Part shown: piece after piece, positions 1 through 10,905 of the stretch
How positions within the stretch are numbered: position 1 is the first letter of the stretch
Layout: every line of letters begins with the position of its first letter
Source: Pascua guehoae
Lineage: Eukaryota > Basidiomycota > Tremellomycetes > Trichosporonales > Trichosporonaceae
DNA length: 64,000 nt
Assembly: GCA_001600415.1 (NCBI GenBank)
Contig: BCJX01000021.1
Location: forward strand, 1-64,000
Reading direction: 5' to 3'
Translations under genes and position numbers: made by a program
The notes under the pieces: model-generated
Told to the model about the DNA's origin: nothing
What the model saw: only the letters and a program-made list of their open reading frames with translations
The model's database searches: none

Positions 1-137
1 CGGAATCCTAGAAGCTGCTGCTGGGGGCTGTGGTGGGCGTGCCCTCCTCTTATGGCGCGGAATCCTAGAAGCTGCTGCTGGGGGCTGTGGTGGGCGCGCC
101 CTCCTCTTAAGGCGCGGAATCCTAGAAGCTGCTGCTG
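1..137. repeat. 57-bp tandem repeat
   Basis: Copies start at 1, 58 and 115; the third diverges after about 23 bases into a GCT run. A related remnant with the same GCCCTCCT...GGCGCGGAATCC core sits at about 238-273. The period is 19 codons and each copy keeps the frame. Confidence 0.85.
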
Positions 138-691
138 CTGCTGCTGCTGCCAGCACTGCTGCTTCTGGCGCTGTTAATGCTGGTTCTAGTTCGGGTGCTA
201 CTGCTGCTGGAGATACTGCTGCTTGGAACTGTGTTGGCCGTGCCCTCCTATTATGGCGCGGAATCCCAGAAGCAGCCGCTGGAGCTGTTGTTGCTGGTCC
301 TGTGACTACTGCTTATGATGGAGCTGCAGATACTGACGCTGCTGACACTGTCGATTCAGCTGCTGATGCTGCTGATTCTGCTGTTGACGCTGTCGATTCA
401 GCTGCTGATGCTGCTGATTCTGCTGCTGACGCTGTCCACTCTGCTGCTGATGCTGCTGATTCTGCTGCTGACACTGTCGAATCTGGCGCTGATACTGATG
501 ATTCTGCTGCTGACACTGTCGAATCTGGCACTGATACTGCCAATTCCGGCACTGATGCTGTTGATTCTGCCACTGACACAGTGGATTCTGGTGCCAACCC
601 CACTGTTTCCACGCACTTTACTGCCAGAAAAACCCTAATCCCGCCTCCTTCTGATGTCTCTTCCCTGGACTATGTGCTGCAACCTACCTAA
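2..691 (+). CDS. Repeat-coded Ala/Asp/Ser-rich protein, 3' part (5' end outside window)
   Basis: One frame is open from base 2 to a TAA at 689-691, about 229 codons, so the true start lies left of the window. The protein has two repeat blocks. Residues 1-45 repeat a 19-residue unit beginning GILEAAAGGCGG. Residues about 118-197 repeat a 14-residue unit of the type DSAADAADSAVDAV. The last 25 residues are ordinary sequence (THFTARKTLIPPPSDVSS). Alanine is coded almost only by GCT and the block is CTG/GCT rich, so the opposite strand and other frames are also open and are shadows. No domain is recognised; the composition suggests a disordered or surface protein. It could instead be a non-coding GCT microsatellite that happens to stay open. 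The frame surviving two unrelated repeat periods, both multiples of three, argues for coding. Confidence 0.45.
   Translation, partial: GILEAAAGGCGGRALLLWRGILEAAAGGCGGRALLLRRGILEAAAAAAAASTAASGAVNAGSSSGATAAGDTAAWNCVGRALLLWRGIPEAAAGAVVAGPVTTAYDGAADTDAADTVDSAADAADSAVDAVDSAADAADSAADAVHSAADAADSAADTVESGADTDDSAADTVESGTDTANSGTDAVDSATDTVDSGANPTVSTHFTARKTLIPPPSDVSSLDYVLQPT
353..590. repeat. 42-bp tandem repeat (14 codons)
   Basis: Copies begin near 353, 395, 437, 479 and 521 with increasing divergence to the right. Each codes a DSAADAADSA-like unit in the same frame as the 57-bp repeat upstream. Confidence 0.8.
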
Positions 692-1090
692 ACCAGTGGC
701 GCTTACCCCTCCCCTCCCCCCTACAGCAATGCATACCCCTCCCCTAAAACAATGAGCGCCTCCCCCTACCTCATGCATGCCCCTCCTCTGCCCCCTTCCC
801 CCAATACACCACCTGCTTGACCCTCACTTACACCCCCTCAACTGCTGAAGCGCCCTAAAAACCCCTCAATTCCACACCCTCAAAGCCCCACCATCCCCCC
901 CCTAAAATCCCTGCAACCCCCCCAGTCACCCCTAACTGTCAAAAACGGCAGAATACCCCCTACCAATTCTAACCCCCTTAGAATTGCGCTACTCCCCTTA
1001 GGCCAAAAAATAACCCAACACCCTAACCCCTAAACAAAGCAGACCATGTTGTGCGAGACCGGAGTAGTACACGCAACTATACCCGCTGAC
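692..1090. other. C-rich stretch without a gene
   Basis: Strongly C-rich plus strand with runs such as CCCCTCCCC and scattered CCCTAA/CCCCTTA words at 957-1033. These are not a regular telomere array. No plausible coding frame is visible. Confidence 0.5.
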
Positions 1091-2560
1091 TGTGGACTGC
1101 TCCGCGGCAACTGCTGTCTTTGCCCCCAGTTGCGAACACTCCCCGGCAATGCGTCAGCTTTGCACCGTTGTCTGGGACTGGGAAGAGTGTAGGTCGCTCC
1201 GTGCAACAGTGCAGAACAACGTGCATGGCTTCACAGCGGCAAGGATGGATGGCCTGGTGCGGCGGATCCATTGCCCTAAGCGGCCGTTAGGATTCGCTTG
1301 GGCGCTGTGCGGAGACGCCTCGCGGCGTAGATGGCTTGCGCAACGTGGGAGCGTTCGTCCAGGAACCATGTTCGCCTAGAAGACACTGCGACGCCGGTTG
1401 ATGGCTCCGCGATGACATGGATGACGTGGTTGGCTCCGTCGGTGTCGTTAATGGGTCGGCGGTGACCGATGCCTCCGCTCTCGGCTGGGAAGATGCTGCG
1501 ACAGGCAGCAATGTGGGTGGCACCGCGCGACACAGGCGCGTTCGTGAGGGAAAGGCAAGTTCATGGCTGCGAGGCAATGTGGATGGTGGGCCGTTCGTCC
1601 AGGAAAGCCAGCCATTCGGCCGCCGCTAGGACAGTGCAATGACTTCAACGTGACCTCGTGGCACCGTGCTGGCCGTGAACGCCTCCGTGCTGGGTCAGGA
1701 CGCGTCGCGGCGTGGATGGCTCCGCAGCGTTAGTCGGGCGCTCAGGAGACAGAGGGTGGCTCCTCGGCGACGCAGACGGTCATGGCGACGAGAATCGGCC
1801 AGCGGGTGGTAGTCCGTCTGATAGGTCGGGAAGACGCTGCGGCAAAGCATGGCGATGTGGGAGTCGCACTCGGCGGCGCGCCCGTGCGACGTATGGCCCC
1901 GCGCCCAACTGGACAGACCCCTGGGCGATGACACGGCGAGCATTGCTCCCACAGGACGGTGATGGCGCGGTGGATGGTGGATCGTTCGTCTGGGAAGCGT
2001 GTTCGGCCGAGACAACACCACCACGATGGGGAGGATTGCTCCGCTGAGGCATCGGTCCGCGCGCTCGGCCGGGAAGATGTCGCGACGGCGTCTCGGTGAC
2101 GTGGATGGCTCGGTGACGTGGATGGCTCGGTGACGTGGATGGCTTGGTGACGTGGGTGGCCCCTCGATGGATCGCTGGTCTGAGAAGCCTCCTGCTCGGC
2201 CGTCGACCCGTCGAGAACGCACCGCGTCGACTGTCGATAGCCCTGCGGTGACATGCAACGATGGATCGTTGAGCAGACCGCTCGCTGTGCGTCAGGTCTC
2301 CGTTCTGCTGGCCCGCGGCGATGGTATCAGCAGGCGACGAGCGATGGATCCTGGGCTGGCTTATTCACCCGCGCCACGCGGCATGGCCACGACGTGCGTG
2401 CTGGATTGACGGCGAGACGAGACGGGCGTCTCGTGGTCACGCATGTGACAGTGGGCAGCGTGGAGCGGGGCCGCCGTTCGGCAGTAAAGACACCCCTCAA
2501 TGGCTCCTGCGGCGACGGGGATGGCTTGGCGGCGAGGGATTGTTAGGAGCCTGTGTGCAG
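1091..2560. repeat. Degenerate dispersed-module repeat block 1
   Basis: Two short modules recur irregularly: GTGGATGGCTC followed by CGCGGCGA-like sequence, and a TCG(T)CC(T)GGGAAGAC(G)CTG(CG)GGC-like stretch (for example near 1361, 1478, 1596, 1828, 1990, 2072, 2180). Spacing varies and all six frames are interrupted or only open by composition, so the ORFs here are not called. It looks like an old, eroded tandem array. Confidence 0.55.
2094..2161. repeat. 17-bp tandem repeat, four copies
   Basis: Copies of CGGTGACGTGGATGGCT start at 2094, 2111, 2128 and 2145. The first three are identical and the fourth has three changes. This is the youngest-looking part of the GGATGGCTC module family. 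Confidence 0.9.
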
Positions 2561-5090
2561 ACAGAGCCAGCGCCGGTCGATGGGCCTCACAACAATGGGA
2601 CACCAATAGGCTGTGCACGCCAGCGACGGCGGAGCCATGTCCATGTTACTACCGGATGGAGATGTCGAGACATGGGTAGACAAGGCCTGCAAACCCTCGT
2701 CGGCATGACCAGACCAGTGGTGCGCGGGAATACCAGCACCAATGTGACGCGAACACTCGGGCAGACTCTCTCGGGCAGGCTCACTTGGGACGGCAGGGTC
2801 GGAGGTGGGGAGCGGCGAATGCCCGAGCCATGTGTCGATACCATAACGCGAGGAGACTGCGAGATGGGTGTGGATGGGGCGGCGCGGGGAGTTGGCACGC
2901 CGTACCCCGAGCGGCGTTCGCGTTGAGGGACTCGGTTTGCAGGTGGGCTTAGGGGGTGCGAGCGACAGCGGAGCCATGGAGAGTCGGCGAGACATGGGCT
3001 GAAACGCGCGTGCTGCAGTACGACCGGGGCGCTACGCGGCTCGTTCGCAAGGCGTGGGACAGCAGGCGCCGGGGACCTGCGCTCGGTAGCTGGGGACGAC
3101 GGGGTCAGTGATCGCGAGCGGCGGACGGAGCCACGATGTCCGTGTCAAAGTCGCGGAGGGCAGGCCGTGAGGAGTGGCGGCGCGCCAACACGCTGAGTGT
3201 CTCCGTTCGCTGACAGACGGGCTCAGTTATCGCGCGGGCCGTGGCGATCGTCGCAGTCCTCATCAGCAACGGCGGGTTGAATCCACGTCGGTACGAGTGC
3301 TGAAGCGTGTGGTACGCAAGGGCGGTCCACCAGCCATCGTGCTTACGAACAATTTGCCGGCAATCGAAGCCATTGAACACTGGTCGCAGCGGAGACATGA
3401 GGCGGCGTCAATGAGAGCCACAAGGGCAAGACGTGGGTAGACTTAGGCGGGGCATGGGAGGAGGCGACGCCGGGGTTATCCTGTGAGGATGCTGAGACGC
3501 CACAGCGCTCGTGGGAGGCGCCAGGAGATGATCCTCGAGTATGCCCAGTGCAGACGACGCATGAATCTCCAAGACGTTTGGACAGAGCTTCCTTTGCCGA
3601 TGTATGCCTTACAGTAGGAGCCCGACGCCAACTCGGTTTAGTGGTGGAGTTTGTCGCAGTGAGTCGTCAGAGTGCTGAGGCGTTCAACGACCTTCAGAAT
3701 TAGCACACCACAACCGGGCGAACCTATTGGCATGGCTGGTGGCCGGCCGTCTTGAGAACGAGGACGCGGGTAAAGGTGAGGCGTTGGTGAAGACTGTCGC
3801 GAGGACAGCACGGCGGTAGTGCCAAAGTGATCAGCCATGAGAGCGGATGAATGTGGTGGAATCGTGATGCCCCTGCACGGCAGAAACTTGACCACTGGTG
3901 TGGATTGCACGTCTGTTCAGTTATCTCGATGACAAACTGAGAGCCAAAGGATGGTGTTGGAGGCTGCAGGACGGCGGAATAGATGCAGCGTGGTTGACTG
4001 AGGATGGCAGGACAGGTGTTGATGTCCGGTGAACGAAAGGATGCGGTGTTCCATAGATGGTGCTGGGACAATATGAACGAGATATGAGGCGTGGTCGACT
4101 CGCAGGACGAGCACCGTGGTGATGCGTAGCTGAACCAGATTCCGGATGTGACCTCGGCGCACCATCCACCGAGGGCCAGTCACCGCCCACCATCCGCGGT
4201 CGCCACTCCGTCGCTCCGTGCATTGGCTCGTGCCAGTACCTTGTAAGGTCGTGTCTGTGCGAGGATGGGTTGATGGAGAGGTGTGTGTGAGGAAAGAAGC
4301 GACGGCTGAGGCAATGCATCGAGCACGGTTGGAGGGAGTAGATGGTGACATGAGCGTGGGAAAAGGTGGGTGACAAGGTTACCGGTATGGCACCATGATT
4401 TTCCAGCCATGTGGCATTCCGGCCATCGGAAATTCCACCATACCCGTTGTGCCATGTGCGACCCACCGAAGGTAGATTCCATGTTCCATGCTCCATGCTC
4501 CATCCCATGATACCCCATGGTTGCCACCCAGGTTCCATTCACACGCCTTGCCATGTTCACCATACGCGACTTGCCATGTTCACCATACGCGACTTGCCAT
4601 GTTCCATCCACCATTCACCATCCCCCACGGTTAGGGTTCCAGTGCAGCGACGAGTCCATTCGGGCAGACGAGGGTAACTCGGTCTCCTCACTTCCCGCAG
4701 CCTCAATCATGCTCACAGCGACGGTTCCGTGCGGCCTGGCGTTGGAGAGCGCGTCTCGATCGGGCCCGTCTCGAGTCTGAGGCGTACTGGGAGTTATATC
4801 GTCGAAGTATGGCCGTGTCGCCGGGTGCGAGCTGGATAACGACCCATTTATGGGCGACCCGCCATTGATTCTTCACAGACGCAGACCTCGGAAGCTCGAC
4901 GCCTGTATGTTGAGCACACCCCTCTCGTCAACAATGACCAAACTTAAACACATCTTCTAGTCACGACGATTCCGCGACGCGGTTCAACTGGCTGGGCCCT
5001 AGGGACGATGGATTGATCGTGTGGGAAGCCCCTTTTGGCTGACAACATCAGACTGGCTTGGAGCTAACCCCCTAACCCTCGGCGATGCAA
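2561..5090. other. Gene-poor region between repeat blocks
   Basis: No protein family is recognised on either strand; open frames are short and of biased composition. A 23-bp tandem repeat beginning TTGCCATGTTCACC occupies 4548-4593, with a partial third copy after it, inside a CCATGTTCC-rich stretch (4480-4620). Confidence 0.5.
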
Positions 5091-5620
5091 AGGGGCGTGG
5101 ATGGCTGCGCGGCGACGCAGCTGGCCGCGCGCGACTATGGATGCCTCAGCTGCTACCCCAAAGGACGTGGATGGCTCGGCTGCGAGGTGGATGGCTCCAA
5201 GTGTCTCCGATAGCTCGCTGGGAACGTGGATGGCTGGGCAGTGGTGTGGATAACTCGCCGTGACCGCCAAACGACACCCGGGAAGCCGAAACCCGCTCGC
5301 CTGGGAAGACGCTGTGGCAACGTAAATCGCTCCGCGACAAGGGTGGATGGCTCCGCGGCCGCGGTGGACGGTCCCGCGCGACTCTGGATGGCTCAGTAGG
5401 GATCATTAAATGACACGGATGGCCCCGCGGCGCCGGCCAGCGACGTAGAGGGCCGCGCGGCATCGTCGGCGAGGTGGATGGCCCCGAGGCAACGGTCGAT
5501 GGCTCGGCGACGGTGGATCACCCCACGGCGACGTGAATGGCTCTACGCGATATGAATGGATCGCGGCGACCACTAAAGGACGTCTGGGCACGCCGTTCGG
5601 CTGCAAAGGACACGGATGGC
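5091..5620. repeat. Degenerate dispersed-module repeat block 2
   Basis: A second cluster of the GTGGATGGCTC module, with copies near 5095, 5165, 5187, 5226, 5343, 5383, 5410, 5475, 5489 and 5535, usually spaced 20-40 bp and followed by GC-rich CGCGGCG sequence. One copy of the GCCTGGGAAGACGCTG module sits at about 5300. It matches block 1, 2.5 kb to the left. Confidence 0.6.
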
Positions 5621-6569
5621 TAGTGGCAGCCTGCGACGATGGATGAAGGATCGCTGGGCGGACGGCTGCACCACGCCTTGCTTCTGGGACTGGCGGCAGT
5701 GGTATCCATGGCGCTGCCGATCTATACCCCTGTATGGTGTCGTCAGCTCGGCGTTGTCAGATGCACACGAACCGGTTTCTCAACATGACGCGTACCCCAC
5801 ACAGCGTCCTCTGACAAGAGTACCACCCATAACCCTCGGTACCCATGATCGCTGCCAGCTCGAGTCTGCCCGCATCCGACAGTGCGGGGTGGGCTTTTCC
5901 CGACTTTGTCCATCCTCCATCTCACGGCGTCGCCCACGTCGGCGGTTCGTCCATTTGGCGCTGCGATGGAGGAGTCGCTACCGTGTCTGCACCTTCCTTG
6001 GCGCTGGTCTGTACGGCGTGGCGGGCACTAAGAAGCCGAGTGGTATGTACCCAGCACTTGGACCAGGAAAGTGCGGCGGTGTCCGAGGCGCAAGAGGAGT
6101 CGGCATTCCGTCGACGCCCCACAACCGCGCCCACCACAGTTGCCAGCCAACCACATGGTCTCTCTACACATAAAGAACTCTACTACCGACCCTAGGCGCA
6201 CCATTCTGCGATCACGACCACACGCTATCACGACCCTGCGGACAAGGATACCCCCGAGCGCTCACTCCGTGGGGGCGATTGACACGCAGGCCCGTGGACT
6301 GAAGCTCAAAGGGCGTACCGCTCATCCCGGTCCTTGCTGGCCGAGCCGAGCTGATGTCGCCTCATCCCGCTTCTCAGGTGTACGAAGCAGGACGCCCAGC
6401 GATGCCGCCGAGCAGGTTTTCAGTGGTGTCACCCACAACCCCGGTGCACCGGGACAAGACATGCGCCCTTGGCGACAAATCCGCACCTGCCAATGTCCCG
6501 CACGACAGTAAGCATAGTCCCGGGCGCCAACTTGTCGCCGTCGGCAGCTCTGGCTGCTATAACCGCTAG
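5621..6569. other. No supported gene
   Basis: Neither strand shows a recognisable domain. The right part, about 6430-6570 on the minus strand, may be further eroded sequence of the adjoining P-type ATPase pseudogene, but I cannot align it with confidence. Confidence 0.4.
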
Positions 6570-7252
6570 GTTACTCACGCGAGTCTGCAGCGTAGAGTTG
6601 ATGGCAGCTGGTCTCAGAGGACACAAGTGCCTGCGCGACAGCCGAGTGCACGGCCACGTTATCGACGGCGAGAGTCCCTGTCTGTCGGTGCACCGCGTCA
6701 TTATACTGTACCGCCGAGGTTTTGGACACGGTCAATACCTTTCACAAGCGCCTTTGCAGTGACAAGGGCGATCGCACCAAGCGCGAGGTTGGCATTCACT
6801 ACAATGGGGAGCATCTCGGGCGTGAGACTTACGGCCACAGAGAGGTGGAAGCGCACTGCGTTGGTCCACCCGCTAGACTTGTTCACCCTATCCTGGGGCG
6901 CGAGCACCATGGGAGCGATCAGGGTCACAGGGATGAGGACGCACGAGATATTGGGAATAACCTTCTCAAAATATCCTTTGGCCTTGGCACCGCCGCCGCC
7001 GACGACGACAACGAACAGTGCGAAACCCTGGCACTGGTGGCGCCGATGGCGGCCAAGCCCTGGCCAAAGATGACAAAGGCGCCCAACGGGGCGAACATTC
7101 GTGGCGCACATGTCCGGCTGTACCTCCTCCTTCAGCGCCTTCACGTCATCGTGGCCGAGTGGCGTCTTGTAGATGGGAAAGGCTTCGCCCGTGAGCATGC
7201 TCTGGAACACTACCAGTGACAATGACGACAGGAGGACCGTCGGTGGGAACAA
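6570..7252 (-). pseudogene. Decayed Mg2+-translocating P-type ATPase (MgtA type, P3B)
   Basis: In minus-strand order the remnant shows the hallmarks of an MgtA-type ATPase. There is an actuator-domain SMLTGEAFP (the TGE dephosphorylation motif), CATNVRPVG resembling the family's GTNVVSG, the membrane helix with SVAVSLTPEMLP, then VKGIDRVQNLGG leading into the phosphorylation site. That site is broken. A TAA closes the frame just after LGG, and at about 6674-6690 the DKTGTL codons survive only with one base missing between the Asp and Lys codons. Sequence in the A-to-M4 linker also changes frame. Transporter, ATP-binding and C-terminal regions are not found. Intact MgtA proteins are about 850-900 residues, so under a third remains. 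The family is bacterial with scattered fungal members, so past transfer is possible but not shown. Confidence 0.8.
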
Positions 7253-7507
7253 AATCGTCCAAACGCAGCTCGAGAATTCAGCGCGGAGCGAGTCAGTGGC
7301 CTCTTCGGCCAGGTGCCCACCAAGCGCAAGACTCTTTAGCCTACTGTATTAACGAGGGGCAGGTGTGTCCTGAAAGTCATGACTGCTACGCGCTCGAGCC
7401 TCACTCACGACTTTGCTAATGCGTCTGTGCACTCTACACCCTCTCGAACATGCACGAATCAATACATCCCCTGCGGTTTAATGTACATACAAAGAGCCAT
7501 GACTGAA

Positions 7508-8948
7508 TCAAGTGTGCAGCTTGCAACCAACGCATGGTTGAGGAGGCAGAGCGCTGTGAAGAATATCGGGATTCTGCTCGCCCGAGACGTTCAAGTACCC
7601 GACCGCTCCCTTATCCAGGCGGAAGATTGCATGGTCGACCAAAGCGTACGTCCCAGGGACTTGCATGTTCATATCGACAATTGTAGCGGCACCGGCTGGG
7701 ACGCCGACGGTCTGAATGAACTGGCCGGGCGGGCTCACGACGTCGCCATCACGGTACACGGTCCTGAACATGCTGCCAATGACGTGAAACGAGCTGGTCA
7801 AATTGGGTCCCGCGTTGCCAAAGAAGATTCGGACACTCTCGCCAACGCGCGCCGTCAGAGGCTTATCGCGAGTCAGCGCGGCCTCGGACCCGTTGAACAC
7901 GACGAGATTGGGCTCCTCGCGGAGGGCGTTGGGGTACGAAAACTCGACCGTTTTTGAGGGTCGGCCGTCCTCCATGACTTCGGGGGGTTCGTGGTAAAAT
8001 TCGCTCTGCATCACGTAGTATTCGTGGTCAACGGGCGGGAGGTCGTTTTCCGGCTGCACGTACATCAGCCCGTACATGCCGTTGGCAATGTGTACCGGCA
8101 CCGGTGCCGCTGCGCAGTGGTACAGGAAGATGCCCGGGGCGAGGAGCTTGAACCGCGCCGTCTTGGTCTGATTCTTCTCCACTGTCGTCACTTGTGCTCC
8201 TCCTCCTGGACCGGTAAATGCATGACAGTCGATGTTGTGTGGGTTGCCGGACATGTCATCGTTGGACAGCGACAGCTCCACAACGTCCCCGACCCGTGCT
8301 CTGATAAAGGGGCCTGGAACGCTGCCGTTGAATGACCACTGCTCGTACTTGTACTGGTTGGTAAGCTGCACCAGCTTGGTCTTCGTGGTCAGGGCGACCT
8401 GGAGGAGCACGGGGTAGTCTCGCGTGATCGGAGGCGGGACGTTGGGTGCGGTCGTGAGTATCGCCTGCTCCTTTGGGAGTTTTGAAATGTCGTCCAAGGG
8501 CCGTACCTCTACGTCGGGCATGTCGCGACGATCCATGCGAAAGTGCGGCGCGTCCGACCCCTGTGGGCTTGGAAAGGAGATGTCGGACTGTAACTGTTAG
8601 CCGAGGTGTAAACTGATCGCTTACTGGTGGCTTGCTGATAAGGGCGGCATTTGTCGAGTCCAGGTGAATTGATCGTTGTTGGTGGAGGTACAAGAGCGTG
8701 CCGACGATAACCGAGGTCGACACGGCAATGGCAGAAAGCAACTGAGTTTGTCTCTCGGTGCTGTTGGGCTCTGCTTTCGAAGAAGCATGTCGAATGCCGC
8801 ATGGCGGGGCATGGCTAACGCGTGATGGCGGCAGGCTGGCGGTGGAGGCAACCCTCCAGGATACCCCCGATGGTCCACTCGTGTTGCCTTGTAAACGCCC
8901 ACGCGGCAATACGGTAGCCAACCTGGGGTTGCAGCGCAAAAGAAGCAT
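7508..8948 (-). CDS. nirK: Copper-containing nitrite reductase, mitochondrial
   Basis: Reduces nitrite to nitric oxide in fungal denitrification. Model: exons 8625-8948 and 7508-8587 with a 37-nt intron (8588-8624, GTAAGC...CTAACAGTTACAG), giving 467 residues. The N-terminus is Arg-rich and lacks acids over about 50 residues (mitochondrial presequence), then a hydrophobic span at about 70-88 could anchor it in the inner membrane. Two cupredoxin domains follow. Type-1 copper ligands are H225, C266, H274 and M279; type-2 ligands are H230, H265 and H427; catalytic D228 and H376 are present, so the enzyme should be active. The direct neighbour is a dead MgtA ATPase; no nitric oxide reductase (P450nor) is in the window. 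The start at 8948 gives the best presequence. Confidence 0.95.
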
Positions 8949-8967
8949 TGTCGCAAAGAAGGTGGCC

Positions 8968-9000
8968 GGTCTCCCAAAGGTGCCGGGTCTCCCAAAGGTG
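8968..9000. repeat. 15-bp direct repeat just upstream of nirK
   Basis: GGTCTCCCAAAGGTG occurs at 8968-8982 and again at 8986-9000, 18 bp apart, 20-52 bp upstream of the nirK start codon. It lies in the likely 5' leader or core promoter and could be a regulator-binding pair or a simple duplication. Confidence 0.6.
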
Positions 9001-10905
9001 AAATGTGTGTGCCGCGTTCAAAGTTGACGAGGTGAAGATATTTCGCTTCTCCACCACTGCCGTTCTTCGAAGTTTGTGGCGGATCGCGCGAACCTTGATG
9101 ATAACCACGTGGTCTTTATTACGTGTACTTTAGGTGTAGAGGGGTGATCGTCCCAACGGCTGTGGTAATCAAAGCCAAACATCGAGGTGAAGAGGCAGCT
9201 AGCGAACATCGAAATCGAATGCGACCGTGCATATAAACAGCTGCATGGTACTTGGTGGCAAGAAGAGCACGGTACGATGGATGCGACGATGCGCAAAGTG
9301 GCGTACTCTTCTGCATCCCGATGTCGTCGGCATAGAACTCCGTGTCTCGGGGTGGAGCACCAAGTCATCATCTTGGGTACGTACTCTTGGCGCACGTCTG
9401 TCTGAGCCGCCCCAACCTCCGAGCCGCCGAACCGCAAATAGTTACTCCCGTGAGCAGTCATTAGTCACTTGGGTACGTACAGTGCAGTACACAGACCTCT
9501 TCGCTCGCCAATTCTACCGCGACCACGAATGCGATGAACACTCCCATTGCGTCGCCACCTGGTTAGACTGCAATGACGGCCGTTCCATGGCCGAGCTACC
9601 ACAGCACTGGTCTGGGTGGCTCGGTGTATTGGCCATTTGGCTTCCCCCTGTTATCCTCGCTCACGATCAGCAGAGCTTGGGCCAATGAGAAGAACCAGAC
9701 TGCTGGCGTTATCGGAAAGCATTGAGAACCGCCATACCACAATGTGCCTATCGGCCGCGCATGGTCATTCCCGTCATGTTTTCATTCATCAACCCAGATC
9801 GATACGTGCGTTTTCCGAATACTCTCTACCTCTCAGTAGAATGTGACGATTCTCAAATACTGTTCTATACCACCACCAAATACGTACTCCACCTTCACAC
9901 ACATAAATCCACGTATGGCAACCTTGTCTTTATCAGTAACATGTTCCCTTTGATGGCCAACCACAACGAGTACAACGACTACAAGCGCACCTGGGGATGC
10001 AAGAGTGACCGTCTCCTCAGCACTATCGTCAGTGAAAGCGGGGAGGTGTGTGCGCCGCGCACAGAGACCACAAGAGGCGATGCACGGAACAACGTGTCAT
10101 GCCTTGATGCCGAGTCGCACCGGCTACCCAGTGCGACCAGGTGGCCCAAGGCCGAGATTGGGGCGCTGGCATCAAGCAGCAAGTCGACGGTACCACCCAC
10201 ACACGTCGCTCGACAAATCATGACACTGTGCTCACCACCCACCGAAGCACTTGCAGAACTAGCATCCAGAGCAAAGGGCCTTAGAGGCATTCTTCCCTCG
10301 TGGTTCGGCCCCGCATACGATCCCCATGCGCCAAGTACATGTCGGCGGTCAGCTTCATGGTCTTGGCAGGGTGAGACGGCATTAGCTGCGGGCGGATCTC
10401 GGTCGCAAGCGACACAAGCGACACCAGGGCTGCGAGACCAGCCTGGGGAGCTATCGGCGAACTCGCTTGATCTCAACCAAGTGCCAACATTCCGATACTC
10501 TGACTGTATCTCCGACATCAAACAGCATCGCAATCAACCGCGTACCCATGGGTGTTTTGGGGGACCCGCTCCTTGGTGACAAGGATATGCCAACCGCGCT
10601 CGATGCGACCAGGGCTCGCCTGCTAGCGTTCGAAAGTAAGTCACGCTTTAATTATTAGTTGCAGAAGCGTGATGGGCCCGTATGCTCCTTGCTAGGTTTG
10701 ACGTTGCATTGCGGCACATTCGCCAGGGTTGCGTGGGCAAGGCAGAAGAGACAGGTACGTTCTAGTCAGAATCTGCACGCCGCATCACCCATCTCCATGA
10801 TCGTCCTTGAGGCCGCTAATCTGTCTCCGATGCGAGAGACGCTGTGTAGAACACCGAGGGTCGAGACTGTCGCGAGCGGAGAGAAAAGGCTTCGACTGAA
10901 CCTGC
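9001..10905. other. No supported gene
   Basis: The longest frames (9722-10579 plus, 9979-10533 minus) show no domain, no plausible introns and no start context. A minus-strand stretch near 10310-10430 has coding-like composition broken by stops and may be an old gene remnant. Confidence 0.4.

Noticed and set aside
315..638. Leu-rich plus-strand ORF and two Ser/Ala-rich minus-strand ORFs over the GCT repeats
   Set aside because: Frame shadows of the GCT/CTG repeat array; only the frame continuous with the upstream 57-bp repeat is called.
957..1033. CCCTAA-like words resembling telomere repeats
   Set aside because: Irregular, few and mixed with other C-rich words; no tandem array, and it is internal.
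1695..2254. 187- and 170-residue minus-strand ORFs
   Set aside because: Composed of the repeat module translated as SHPRHRAIHV-like runs; open because of repeat composition.
9722..10579. 285-residue plus-strand ORF
   Set aside because: No domain, no intron signals, overlaps an equally long antisense frame, composition not protein-like.
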